From NCBI RefSeq assembly GCF_001949145.1, contig NW_019091621.1, positions 70,430-134,429 on the forward strand: 64,000 nt of DNA. The letters run 5' to 3'. The translations under genes were made by a program, and so were the position numbers. Position 1 is the first letter of the stretch. Each line of letters opens with the position of its first letter. The notes below the pieces were generated by a model. It ran no database searches. It saw only the letters and a list, made by a program, of their open reading frames with translations, and was not told the DNA's origin. Positions 11,401 through 21,800 of the stretch are shown piece by piece. Origin of the DNA: Acanthaster planci (lineage: Eukaryota; Echinodermata; Asteroidea; Valvatida; Acanthasteridae).

Positions 11401-14400
11401 AAGGTAAAGCTTCCGAATTTGCTGGCTCATCGTGTGTTGAAATTAGTGTAGAGTAGCTGCAGAAAATGGAACTTAACACTGGCACACCACTTTGAAGTTC
11501 ATTTAAATTGATTTGTTTTTTTCTTTTCATATGTAAAAGATTAAATACGCTGATTTTCGCCACAGGCAGTGTAATTAATTTGGAAATCCAGTCTAGAATA
11601 ACATGGTGTAAATTCTGTAGAAAACTTGAAATGAAGTACACCAGAGAATAACTAATACTGAGGACTCTCATGTAACAGGTGCATTGAATCGTTATGAATT
11701 GGGAAAAGCCCAAAACAAGCTGAAGACAGTGGGATAAGGGGAGCAGAGACCAGACATGTCTTTTGCTCAGTGTGATTGATTTTAAACAGGGTTATCACAT
11801 CGTAAAGTATACTGTACCTAGCATATGGACCAAATCTTGACCAAAAGCAAAACAAGCCATGTGGCTTTGATAAAAATGACTCGGAGAGATATGTTTATGT
11901 CTGTTGGAAATAGCAGATATAATTTTGATCAGCATGGCTTGTTCTAGTTATTAGAGAACTTCTGAGTTACTACATCTGTCACCATGTTTATTCACCAGGA
12001 CGGAAAGGTACGTTTCTTAATCTGCACTGACGTTGCAGCAAGAGGCATTGATGTCAAAGGAGTCCCTTATGGTGAGTATTCTGGGGTCAGAGGTCATTGG
12101 TTTATTACCACTATTTGCAGAGGTGATCTGGAAGGGTAACAACTAAAAGACACGTACCACAAGCCGTCCCTGAAATTACAGTGGGAGAAAGTCATTTTGA
12201 AAAAAAAAAAGAACCAGTTAAACAATGTCATTAACCTTGTAGCCAAATCTGAAAAGACTGCATGTATCTGTTAACACACCACACCCATGTGCCCATTCAT
12301 GAACGTGATGATGGTAAGTCAGAGCCACCCTGTCAGTCAGAGCAGCAAGTAGTGCGGGCCAAGCACCTGTCCACAATGATGGTGCAACCCCATTAACAGC
12401 TACCAGCTGCCTTAAATAGCTAATTCCACTTGCCTAATGAGTCTTTTACATTACATGGACACGCTTGCCCAATAAGAATTGCAAGGGTAGACAGCTATGA
12501 TGAAACAGTGATTGTTTTTGCCATAAAAAATAATGATGTGCGATGGCATAGCTCACATCTGTGCATACTGTAGCATACATCATTGTATGGTGATGTGGTT
12601 TTCCCAACCTGATGCACACTCTAGAATCAGGAAACCAATCTTTGGGGTTGTGCTGTATGAATTGGAAATGAACTGTTTAATTCCCTTTCTTGGAGCAGTT
12701 GTGAATGTCACACTACCTGATGAGAAGGAGAGTTATGTCCATCGCATCGGCCGTGTCGGACGAGCAGAAAGGCAAGATCACCTCAAATCCATTATCCCTC
12801 ACTACAAGTCCCTCAAAATCCAACTGTAGGGTTTGTCAAGTTGTGGCTGATTCGGCACCATACGTTATGAACTTGTGTGACTTTGTTGGAGTGAGGAACA
12901 AAGGCCTAGGGTGATGGTGTTGGATTTTGTTTTGTGGGGATGCACAACGGTTGATTTATGGAGTGACTGGCTAGTTGTACCATATATTGATCTGTGCTTG
13001 ATTTTGTCAGGGTTGGTACTTACTACTCTGCCAGTCACCAGGGCCCAATTTCATGGCGCTGCTTACAGCAAGCAAAAAATCGGCATTTACCGTAGCAGAA
13101 GATTCTGTGCTTACGGCGAAGGTATTTCATAGGTTAGCGAGGAAATTTGGCTTGTGCGCATGCGTACATCCTGTAACTAAGGATTCTGCACTTGAAAGGT
13201 TGGTGCAGAATTTCCTTCTAGCACTGTTAGCGCAGAATGGATATCATAAGCGCAGGATTCTACTGTAAGCAGCGCCATGAAATTGGGCCCTGTACACTGC
13301 AGAGACCTACATGTATCCATACCAAATAACTCAAACTTTAACACTGTCGAGCTGTTGGAATTTCAACAGATTCTGTCCAGTAATGTGCAAGTAACCACAG
13401 CAGTCCCCCTTGTAGATACAGGTTGTATCTGTTGAAGTTTGTTAGGTTCAGTGCTGTTTCTCTTATAAAATCCTAGGAGGTTATAATTCAAGAAGGGTTG
13501 AAAATTTAGAAGGTAGAAGATTTTCAGAAAGCAGAAAACAAAATTTGTGAGTGTTTTTACTGCCCTCTAAAGTAAGAGTAAAAATTATTCAATGGTTGTA
13601 TTGATCACTCAAAACTGTAGAAATAGAATATTTAATGGTTTCATTTGATTTCAATTTTCTTTCTACAGAATGGGACTTGCTATGTCATTTGTGTCAGCAG
13701 TACCTGAAAAGGTAAAGCACATTTTGTGGAAATATGAATTTCTGTGTTGGTAAAGTAGACATAAGTGTTTGGACAGTTACAGTTGACTCTTGTTATAAAG
13801 AACAGATATTTAAAAAATGCTACTATAAAAGAGCACATTAATCCTAATTCCCTGAATTCTTGTGTTTTCTTCTTTTTTTAGCTCCCTTTTATAGCAAAGT
13901 CCTGGTTTCAACAAAGTAATTTGTCTGGTCCGTTTACTTTATTGTAAAAAGAGTTGACGTAAGTTTCTGACCTACCCAGACACCTCTCTCACTCAAATGA
14001 AGACGCCAGTCTTTGAACTGAGCACAATTAAATAATTTACTCTGTCAAGCAGGTGGGTTTTTTTACAATCAGAAATTCATTACATTGTTGTTTGCTTTAA
14101 CAGTCACCCAGTGTCAACTTCAAAGCGATTTTGTACACACTAAACTCTTATCTACCGTAGGTGTGGTACCACTCATGTCCTAGTCGTGGGCGTGGCTGCT
14201 ACAACACAGACCTAAAGGAGCATGGGGGGTGCTGCATATGGTACAATGAAAGGCAGGTCAGTCCAGAAACATCAAAGCTACAGGCAGAGCATATTTTGAA
14301 AATGTTTCGTCCCAGTCAGCAAGTTTTACACAAAGCAGCTCTCGTAAGGAACTCTGAATCTCCTCAGCTACGTTCAACATATCCAACTCCTTACGTAGCT

Positions 14401-15360
14401 ACTTGGTGTTTCTTGCAATCTATCACAAGTACATTGTGCATCGAACTTGTTGCATGTTACGCACGCCGTGAACTTGAGTCAAAAACTTTAATCGGCTGAC
14501 AGACGTCCAGGTCCATTTTTCAACAGCGGTCGCACTGTTTTTATTTTGTCTCTTGGTCCCCGCTAAAGCTAACCAGCTTTTTTTCTTTGATAATCTGTCT
14601 GTAGTATTTAGCAGACATTGAAGAACATCTGGGTGTTGTGATCGACCAAGCTGAACCCAACATGAAAGTAGCAGTCAATGAGTTTGATGGCAAAGTGGTC
14701 TACGGACAGAAGAAAATCAATACAGGTACACAGCCACTCTTAGATTCCTCAGATTTGATTTTATCTAATAAAAACCACTTTAGGATTCATGCATAAGAAA
14801 GTTTGACTTGGAAGCAAGGGTCATAAACACTCCTCGCATTCACGTGCACTGCTGCACCAAACTGATCGTGGGCTTGTTTATGACTGGGGACAAGGTGGGG
14901 CACTTGGCTCAATCACCCCTCCCCGAACCCCCTACTCCCGGAAAAAAATAATGAAAATTAAAATGGGGGATAAGAGGGAAAGGAGGATTCGAGAAGAAAA
15001 TCATCAGAACGGTTGAAACTATTTCATCATCACTGATTATCAATCAATTTGCAGCCGAGTAATTTGGCCCCCCACATGAAATCCTTGCAACGCCCATGAA
15101 ACTGACTCCGTCCATCAATGTGTCAAAGGTCAAGTAACGGGATAAAGAGAGCAAAGACGGCTCCACCCTTACCTCTTAGATTTACAAAATACATTATTGC
15201 ATGATTTCGATGTTTATCTTCTTAATCGACAGGGAGTAACTACAAAGGTCATGTTGCCGTCTTGGCCCCATCCGTCAAGGAATTGGCACAGCTGGAAAAG
15301 CAGGCACAGACATCCTTCCTGGGGTTCTCTGGGGTACAGAACACGCTGTTTGCAGCTTGA
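1..15360 (+). CDS. DDX1: DDX1 ATP-dependent RNA helicase, 5'-truncated by window edge
   Basis: Exons: 1-27, 286-358, 1179-1255, 1387-1440, 1842-1902, 2358-2419, 3055-3078, 3299-3351, 4156-4216, 4683-4754, 5373-5399, 5949-6038, 6916-6966, 7216-7290, 7794-7853, 8831-8882, 10168-10314, 11309-11403, 11999-12071, 12699-12771, 13669-13711, 14161-14256, 14605-14725, 15233-15360 (TGA). The exons join in frame into about 564 residues, matching human DDX1 (740 residues) from within its SPRY domain to the C terminus. DDX1 is a DEAD-box helicase with a SPRY domain inserted between motifs I and Ia; in vertebrates it works in tRNA ligation, RNA-DNA clearance at breaks and mRNA processing. Motifs seen: PSRELAEQ (Ia), ATPGR (Ib), DEAD (II), CSAT (III), IIFCRTK (IV), [10 protein letters not shown] (V), [11 protein letters not shown] (VI). 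Motif I and the Q motif lie upstream of the window. Introns are GT-AG except one GC-AG at 12772. I found no AATAAA soon after the stop; the first clear one is at 16678. Confidence 0.97.
1058..1128 (-). repeat. tRNA-like SINE fragment
   Basis: On the minus strand the stretch contains GGGTTCGAATCC, which matches the RNA polymerase III B-box, preceded by a tRNA-like GTGCTTTAGAAGTGC region. No full cloverleaf or good A-box is visible, so it is more likely a decayed tRNA-derived SINE in a DDX1 intron than a tRNA gene. Confidence 0.3.
5514..5828. mobile_element. Non-autonomous DNA element with imperfect terminal repeats (GGGCGTCA...GACGTCCACGCCC)
   Basis: The stretch opens GGGCGTCAATCAGT and closes ACTGACGTCCACGCCC, imperfect reverse complements, and contains C-rich runs (CCCCCCCAC) on both sides. 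It lies within one DDX1 intron and has no coding capacity. The layout suggests a MITE-like element. A target duplication was not found. Confidence 0.5.
6065..6413 (+). repeat. Dispersed CAGGGTT element, copy A
   Basis: Starts CAGGGTTTGCATGGTCATGG and contains words shared in order with 8045-8401: CATGGAAAA, AAAAAAGTCATGG, GCAAGGGAT, AAGTCCTGCAAAA, TGGAATTTGG. The right end is decayed. It lies in the DDX1 intron after the exon ending at 6038. Confidence 0.6.
8045..8401 (+). repeat. Dispersed CAGGGTT element, copy B
   Basis: Shares the ordered words of copy A (6065-6413). It ends GTGGGAACCCTG, the reverse complement of CAGGGTTCCCAC, so intact family members probably carry CAGGGTT-type terminal inverted repeats. 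It lies in the DDX1 intron 7854-8830 and has no coding capacity. Confidence 0.6.
9416..9583 (+). repeat. 84-bp tandem duplication including the element end
   Basis: Two nearly identical 84-bp units (9416-9499 and 9500-9583), each starting CATTAACCCTCCTATGC, with a few substitutions (for example AAAGAAGC versus AATGAAGC). The terminal repeat and its TTAA are therefore present twice in a row. Confidence 0.9.
9623..9682 (+). repeat. 30-bp tandem duplication
   Basis: Two identical 30-bp units in a row, each starting GTGCTGCCCAACAACTG and ending CACTGTTT, inside the piggyBac-like element. Confidence 0.92.
9740..9837. other. Assembly gap (98 N)
   Basis: A run of 98 undetermined bases. It lies inside the repeat-rich piggyBac-like element, so the gap size is not reliable and further tandem copies may be collapsed here. 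No exon is missing, because the flanking DDX1 exons join in frame. Confidence 0.99.
12773..13490 (+). repeat. Dispersed repeat, copy 1, interrupted by a MITE
   Basis: From about 12800, 12773-13038 plus 13293-13490 align in order with 37760-38182. Shared words include GTCCCTCAAA, TTTGTCAAGTT, TTGGATTTTGTTT, GGAGTGACTGGCT, ACAGATTCTGTC and CCTAGGAGGTTA. The copy at 37760 lacks the block 13039-13292. The repeat begins close to the GC donor of the DDX1 exon; its exact left end is uncertain. Confidence 0.8.
13039..13292. mobile_element. 254-bp MITE with perfect 28-bp terminal inverted repeats
   Basis: The first 28 bases (starting CAGGGCCCAATTTCATGG) are the exact reverse complement of the last 28 (ending CATGAAATTGGGCCCTG). 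There is no coding capacity. It is inserted in an older repeat whose other copy at about 38000 lacks it. The CAGGG start resembles hAT ends, but the flanks CCAGTCAC and TACACTGC do not form an 8-bp target duplication, so the superfamily is open. Confidence 0.9.
14161..15360 (+). other. DDX1: DDX1 C-terminal exons
   Basis: Three exons encode [47 protein letters not shown] and the tail [20 protein letters not shown] ending in a TGA at 15358-15360. The Cys-rich VWYH segment and the QTSFLGF tail are the characteristic C-terminal extension of DDX1, absent from other DEAD-box helicases. The C terminus matches the natural family end, so the gene is not truncated on this side. Confidence 0.93.
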
Positions 15361-18300
15361 TGGGTGGGTCCAAAGACCCAGCAAGACAGAGGAAGTCTAT
15401 ACCGTTGCCAGTACAGCAAAATCATTACTAAACTGGATAACTACTTATCTTGCATGTGAAAACCCCATCACGATCAGTGATTTTTCAAGAAATCCCAAGT
15501 CGTGTCATCTTCATTGTCACACGCAGGCTATCCCATGTTTGGCCGTCTCTTGTTCTGGTCTTTGTACTTAAATTGCCACAATGACAAATTGGAAGAAGTA
15601 AGTGGGACTTTATCATGTCACAGTAGGGCTTACTTTATTATTCAATTTCTTTCACAGTATCTTTTAGTAAGGACACAGGATTGTGCATGGAACACTGAAG
15701 CAGGAAGTCCAAGATATTTGCAGTGCATGTATTTGCAGTGCATGTGCAATGTGATACACGTAGTACAGTACATGTACTCGTATTGCCAACACAAAGTACT
15801 TAAGTTGTATGTACGACAAGTCGTGTTTCATTTCAGCATTTGAGTCATTTGCAGTCAAAGTGTTCATTTTTGGCAACAAACCGACAGTTTGTAACCCAGG
15901 AGGAGGGCAACGTGAGTTTATATTACATCCTTGAATGCCCATTTAATTTATTTGGGTTCCATATGCACTCTTTAAGGCCAGTTCGTACCTCATGCTTTAG
16001 GTGAATATGTGTGAAAGTGAAGCAAATTTGATGTCCAGAAATATCTGCAGCAAAATTTTGCTCAAGTGTAAATGTGTTCACCATGCGCAAATTCCTAGTG
16101 CAAGCATTTGATCTGACTTCACAAATTCATGTTCGTGTTCACTTTTGTGTGCCCAGTATTGCATTAGTTGACAAAGTGTTACAAATTAGCATGCCTTCGA
16201 ATCTTACAAGAGTACATGTGGATCAGAAGTGCATAGGTATGTCAACAGATCAAGGAAATGCACCTGTTACTTCTTACTGCCCTCATGGAAAAAGTGGGTG
16301 CATGTTTCTTAAGGCCAAAAACTATGCACATATATATACACAAAAGTTACAGTTCAGTTTTTGAATGAGCCACTATTTCAACAAGCCAAGGTCTTTCGGG
16401 AACAAAGCGAATGCGTCAGTGTATGGCTGTGCTGATTGGACAAACAATCACGCCCATGTGTTGCTGTTCCCGCATAGCCTCATACTGGGCATGTGCTGTT
16501 GGGATACTGAAATGGCTCATTCACCCTAGTATTTAAGAGGATAAGCTAGCCGTAAATTGTTTGGCATTTCAGTACACTAACAAATTTGATTTCAAGATAA
16601 TCTTGGCAAAAGATTCGAAATTTTGAATGCAGCGTAGCCATAAAAAAGGATTTTCTCTGCCTATTAAAGAGTTCATTAATAAAAGCAAGTCAGTAAAAAA
16701 AATACTGTGTCCAATCTTTTTTCTCATGTTTTGTAACATCGCATTTGCGTAGGCAAATATTATGCACAAGTACCATTCTTAACAGCAAATTAGGTGGGTG
16801 TCTGGGCCCAAGCTTAGTTACATGGAACTGTACACACTAAATGGTGAGAATTTTCCCCTTGTTACAGTTGGGTTGTTATGGAGACCAAAATTACATGTAT
16901 GAAATGTCAACAGTAACATTTGCAACAGAATGAATTTAGCCAAGAATTCCACTTGGGCTACTACATGTACATATCTCTTCCCAAAGAGCCACTACGCATG
17001 CCTTTTCCTAGGTGCTTCAACTGTGCCACACTCCACGTGGAAATTCACACGGTCACTAATGAATTCATCAGGTGTTCATGATCTCTCTTTCGACATTTCA
17101 GCCAGTTTCTTTCACTCACAGATCGCCTTTTTGCAGGCGTTTTAAGAGATATCCAAACAAGTTTGCGTTCGAATCGTTACACTTGAAGCACGTCTACTAA
17201 AAAAAAATCTTGGTCAAGGTCTTGGAAAGCCGAAAAACAGACTTGCATGCAATCAGTACTTCGAAACAAAATCAACTTTGGCAGATTGCCAATTGCTCAC
17301 ATTTCTCAAGAACTCAAAGACAATGACATTTCACAAACACAACAAACAAAAACAGCCAGAATCAAAGGTGTTAGTTGAATCTCTTTTAATTGAATCATGT
17401 CACTCTATTACTCATTCCAAAAAAAACCAAATGTTCAATAATCTAGGGTATGAATTACTCACTTGGGCTGGATTTTGTAAGGATAAAATACACTCCCATA
17501 GTTCCTCTTGCACAGCAAAATTATCCTATACCTCCAGACAATCCTTAATTAGTTACATAGGATTAAATAACCACACACACACAAGGTCCCCCCTCTGTTC
17601 AAATTTTAATGTGAAAAATACTCCTAAACTAATACATCACAGACATTAAAACTGGGAAAGTCGGCATGGGAAAGGGATATCAAACCACGGTAAAATTACC
17701 ACTTAGTGATTGTTAGAACTTGAGCAAGCAAAGCAATTTTTGATTGAATCTCATTAAACCCTTTTACACACCAGATTGATACGATGGTTGTATCCAGAGT
17801 GCATCCGAGCACCTATACATGTACACTAACCGGACCTATCACATGTAAAATCCAGCCTTCGGAACATTCTTGATTTTCAAGTGCAAACATGATCAGCATG
17901 GCCAGGGAAAATTGCAAACACACATCGAATTGAGCTTGATAAAACCTGTTAGAAGATGGCATAAGAGCTCTGATTTGGACCATATTGTTTGGTAATATTT
18001 TATATACATGTACAAAGCAACCAATGCAGAGCAAGATATGTGCACCATGCATATGCTTAAACAGGAAATGCATAATAAACGGGATATCTTAACATGATCT
18101 TCCTTCAGACAGAAGTACTTTAAATTTAAGAGTAGGAAATACTGAAAACATAAGTCAGCTTACATGGACATGTACCTGTTTAAAGTTTCAAGACTTAACA
18201 CCTTCGGACTTGAGGTATGCTGAGGAGGGCCTGTGCTGTCCAAAAGGCAAGGTATATGTATAATGAAACAAATTCAAAACATATTTCTGCACGGACTAAA

Positions 18301-18862
18301 GCCAACAAAGAGCATAATAAAATCAAGCAGGGCGTTGAGGTAGGCGCCTTTCAAGAAGCAGCTGGCATTTGAAAAGTGATCTGTGTTGGTCACCAGTAAA
18401 TCGCATTCCCAATTCCGTCCAATAAAAATCCAATAAGAAAAAGGCAATTCCGATACAATACGTGCTGCCATTCACTTCATTAAGAATGTACTGAAGGAGA
18501 TGTTTTTACACTGTACATCCACGTTTTACTACTGAGCAGTGTTTATACATGTACTGACACTGATTTTACTCCTGTACACAAACAACTGGTATGCTGTGTT
18601 TTCATGAATTACTAATAAGTTAAAGAGGGGGGGCATATTCAACAACTCTTTAAAAATCTTTTAACACTTCAGTCTATAGATACATGCTACTGGTGCTCTT
18701 TGCATTTTGGACACAGTTGAGAGCCCATTTTGAACATGTAGTGGTTACCCAAGTCACATCCGAAATGTGGCGGGTGTAACTTCTACAAATGCAGCTCAAA
18801 TTTGTTAATAGTGTTTGTTAATCTGTGGCTTATTCAACATCCCTACATGTGAACCGGTCAAG
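15361..18862. other. Tail-to-tail intergenic spacer between DDX1 and the ADP/ATP translocase
   Basis: Both flanking genes end towards this spacer, so it holds both 3' untranslated regions and no promoter is expected. Visible content is a small inverted-repeat element (16361-16524), a short duplication around 15717-15745 and a plus-strand AATAAA at 16678. The rest is AT-rich sequence in which I see no gene. Confidence 0.8.
16361..16524. mobile_element. Short inverted-repeat element (hairpin MITE candidate)
   Basis: Begins TTGAATGAGCCACTATTTCA and ends TGAAATGGCTCATTCAC, reverse complements apart from a 3-bp difference, 164 bp overall. No target duplication could be fixed and no second copy is in the window. 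Confidence 0.45.
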
Positions 18863-21800
18863 TTAGAACAGGAGTGCTTTGACTTCGTCGTACAGGACAA
18901 GCACCAGGGCCCCACCGGTGCCACGCAAGACGTTGGAGAATGCCCCCTTGAAGAAGGCCCGCCCACCCTCATTCTGGGCAATCTTCCGCCAGCAGTCGAT
19001 GGTGTTCTTGTACAGGATATCCTTGCGGCCTGACTGCATCATCATACGTCGACGGACTGTGTCGAAGGGGTAAGAGATGATGCCAGAGCAGGTGGTCACT
19101 GTCTGGGCGACCATCCAAGAGATGATGATGTTCCTCTGGAACCGGGACGGCAGCATGCCCTTGGCCGTGTCGTAGAAGCCAAAGTAGGCAGCTCTGTAGA
19201 TGATGATGCCCTGCACGGAGACGCCAAAGCCGCGGTACAGCCCCAGCATACCATCAGACCGATAGATGGATGCCAGACAGTTGCCCAGGCCGGTGAATTC
19301 GCGATCGCCGAGGGCCTTGCCCACATCAGCAGCCAGACGGGTACGGGCAAAGTCCAACGGGTAGACAAAGCACAGAGATGTGGCACCAGCAGCACCACCA
19401 GACGCGAGGTTGCCAGCAAAGTATCTCCAGAACTGCGTTTTCTTGTCAACTCCATGGAGGAAGATTCTCTTGTACTTGTCCTTGAAGGCAAAGTTAAGTG
19501 CCTGCGTCGGGAAGTAACGGATCACGTTGGCCAGATTTCCGCGCCATAACGAAAAGAAGCCTTGCTCTTTTGTTACACGAGCAAAGCAGTTGACAATACC
19601 CGTGTACTGATCAGCAGCAGCAATTTGCTTGGATGCTGCTTGGACCTGCAACCAAAAATCAGAAGATAAAAATAAAATTAGAAAACGATGTTGTTTTTTG
19701 GGAGCTTTATATCTGTCAATGATCACACATCTAACATAAATGCACACCACAGCTTGAAAGAATCCTTAAAATACCCCTCCCGAATCCTCCAAATTCCTCT
19801 TTGCAAAATGGAGTGATTTGGAGGATTGAGGTTACTTGGAGGTTGAAGCATTAGAGGACTTTGCAGGATTGAGGTTACTAGGGGATTCTGCTAGGAATCA
19901 ACCGATGATCGGTTCGGACATCGGATTGGGCTGATGTTCAGCAACATCAGCAAAACATCGGTTCGGCATAATTTGACCTTCCTTGCCGATATGAGTGCTG
20001 AGGTTAACTTGAAGAAAGGAACAAACTCTGTACTCAGCTTTGGCAAACAAAAATCTCATATTTTTCATTTGTACACGAATACAAGCAGTTTTTTTTTCAT
20101 TTGGTGTGATAAATGGACAGTTACAGCATGCTTCAACCCAAAAGTATCCCCGAAAATCACACCTGCGTAATCTATGCTGCAACAACTCAATGAACAGACT
20201 GCGGCCCCAAGGAACAGTCAGTGTACATGTGTACCGTTTCCAATGACAGCCATTAAAACAACCGGGGAACTACACCATGTGTGGCACCATACATGAGGTG
20301 CCGTGTGACCGGTCCAAAGGTAGCCTGTGATTTAGCCTTTATTCAAGGCATGCGTGGCTACCTGAACACACAACATGCACCTCTACTGTTGGCACGCACG
20401 ATGAAGACCCCAATGCAATGGTACAGCGGTGCCATGCGCGCCTTGACTAAAGGCTACAGTAATTCAGCCCGAGGTGCTGTGTCTATTCTGCATGTACCGT
20501 ACACAGGAAGCACGATGTTGGTTTTGTGATCGGTTACATCAGTATCATGCATGCAGCAATCAATGTACACAATTTACATGATTTATTCTCTCAACAGTGA
20601 CTGTGAAGGCAAAAACTAATCCTATTACCGGTAATGTGTAAACAGAGATTTTAAGGGAGTACACTGATTTTGTGTTGTTAGTAGGCCTACATCCTGTTAA
20701 GGTTACGTTTCAGTTATTGTAGGTGAAAACCTCGGGTCAGATTGGACATCGGCTGATGTTCCAATTAAACATTTCCAACGGACCACATGAGGATTTTGGA
20801 GGATTCAGGTTGTCACATGTACATTATAATGCTAGCCGTCAATGGATGGGGGGATTTTCCCCAGTGGTGCAGTCAATGTGTACTATTTACAGTGATAGCA
20901 TGTGTAAGGTTTACACTTCAGAATATCAATTATTTTCTGAAGCTACGTCAATTTTTTTAAATGTCAAACTGAGGCATTCTTGCCTTTTTCATGGTTTGGT
21001 ATAGCACTCGTCATAAACCACATTGGAGGACTTTGGAGGATTCAGGCAGTTGTGCCCAGTAGCTTTTATTAGAGGATTTTGTAGGATTCAGGTCATATGG
21101 GGCTTTTATCACTTCCGATTTGGAGGATTTTGCAGGATTCAGGTTATTTACTAGAAACATGGGGGAGAGAGTTAGAGTTAATCTCAACCATTTTTCTAAA
21201 GCAAATTTAATAAGATCAAAGTTTAAATAAGGGCAACTATCTCATTTTCTCTTTTTCATTTTGTTGAAATGATGGCTTTGTTTAGTAACTGCTTGGGAGG
21301 TATACTTAATACAACTTGTTACGTCTTGATTCCTTTTTTAAACATTTCTGGTCTTATTTTTCAATTTTTAGGGGGTGGTTGCCTTCCTTATTAAAATTCT
21401 TTTTTATTCTTAGACAAGTTACAACTGACATTACATTAGAAACTTTCAAGTAAATAGAAAAATGACATCACTCCATCTTCAAGCATGATGTCGACATGTC
21501 TCGCATTAATGTCAACTCACTGGCGTGTAGGGAAGGCAGTGTAGCCAAAATGGCAAATGAGGTGACAAAAAACATGCTTCCTAGTCAACTCGTAACTTGG
21601 GCGACTCGTACCTTGGACGACTCACACCTTGGGCAACTTGTACCTTGGACAATTTATACCGTGAGTTAAGACGTCTCGTACCTTCAGGTTCGCAATTCAC
21701 TTAACTTTCTCACTTTTCCTTCTTCACATGTTTAAGGGTCAGATTTGACAAACATATCAAGAAAACGCCTTTATAAATCTCCCGCAGAGATACAGAGCCC

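Larger units (their letters stand above)
12772..13668 (+). other. DDX1: GC-AG intron of DDX1
   Basis: The motif VI exon ends GCAGAAAG at 12771 and the next bases are GCAAGA. The following exon begins after TTTCTACAG at 13668 and supplies the A that completes AGA (Arg) before ATGGGACTTGC. This gives the family sequence GRAERMGLA with no gain or loss. No GT donor nearby would do so. AG|GCAAGA fits the known consensus of GC-AG introns (AG|GCAAGT). Confidence 0.88.
8831..13711 (+). other. DDX1: DDX1 exons encoding RecA-like domain 2
   Basis: Six exons (8831-8882, 10168-10314, 11309-11403, 11999-12071, 12699-12771, 13669-13711). They encode the low-conservation linker [15 protein letters not shown], then motif IV (GIIFCRTK), the [14 protein letters not shown] segment, motif V ([16 protein letters not shown]) and motif VI ([11 protein letters not shown]). 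The motif VI exon ends with the only non-GT donor seen in the gene. Introns contain the piggyBac-like element and assembly gap (9416-9913) and a nested repeat (12773-13490). Introns 10315-11308 and 11404-11998 hold only simple AT-rich sequence. Confidence 0.94.

Noticed and set aside
13031-13300. hAT assignment of the perfect 28-bp inverted-repeat element
   Set aside because: The ends start CAGGG, but the adjacent 8 bases on the two sides (CCAGTCAC, TACACTGC) do not match, so the superfamily was left open.
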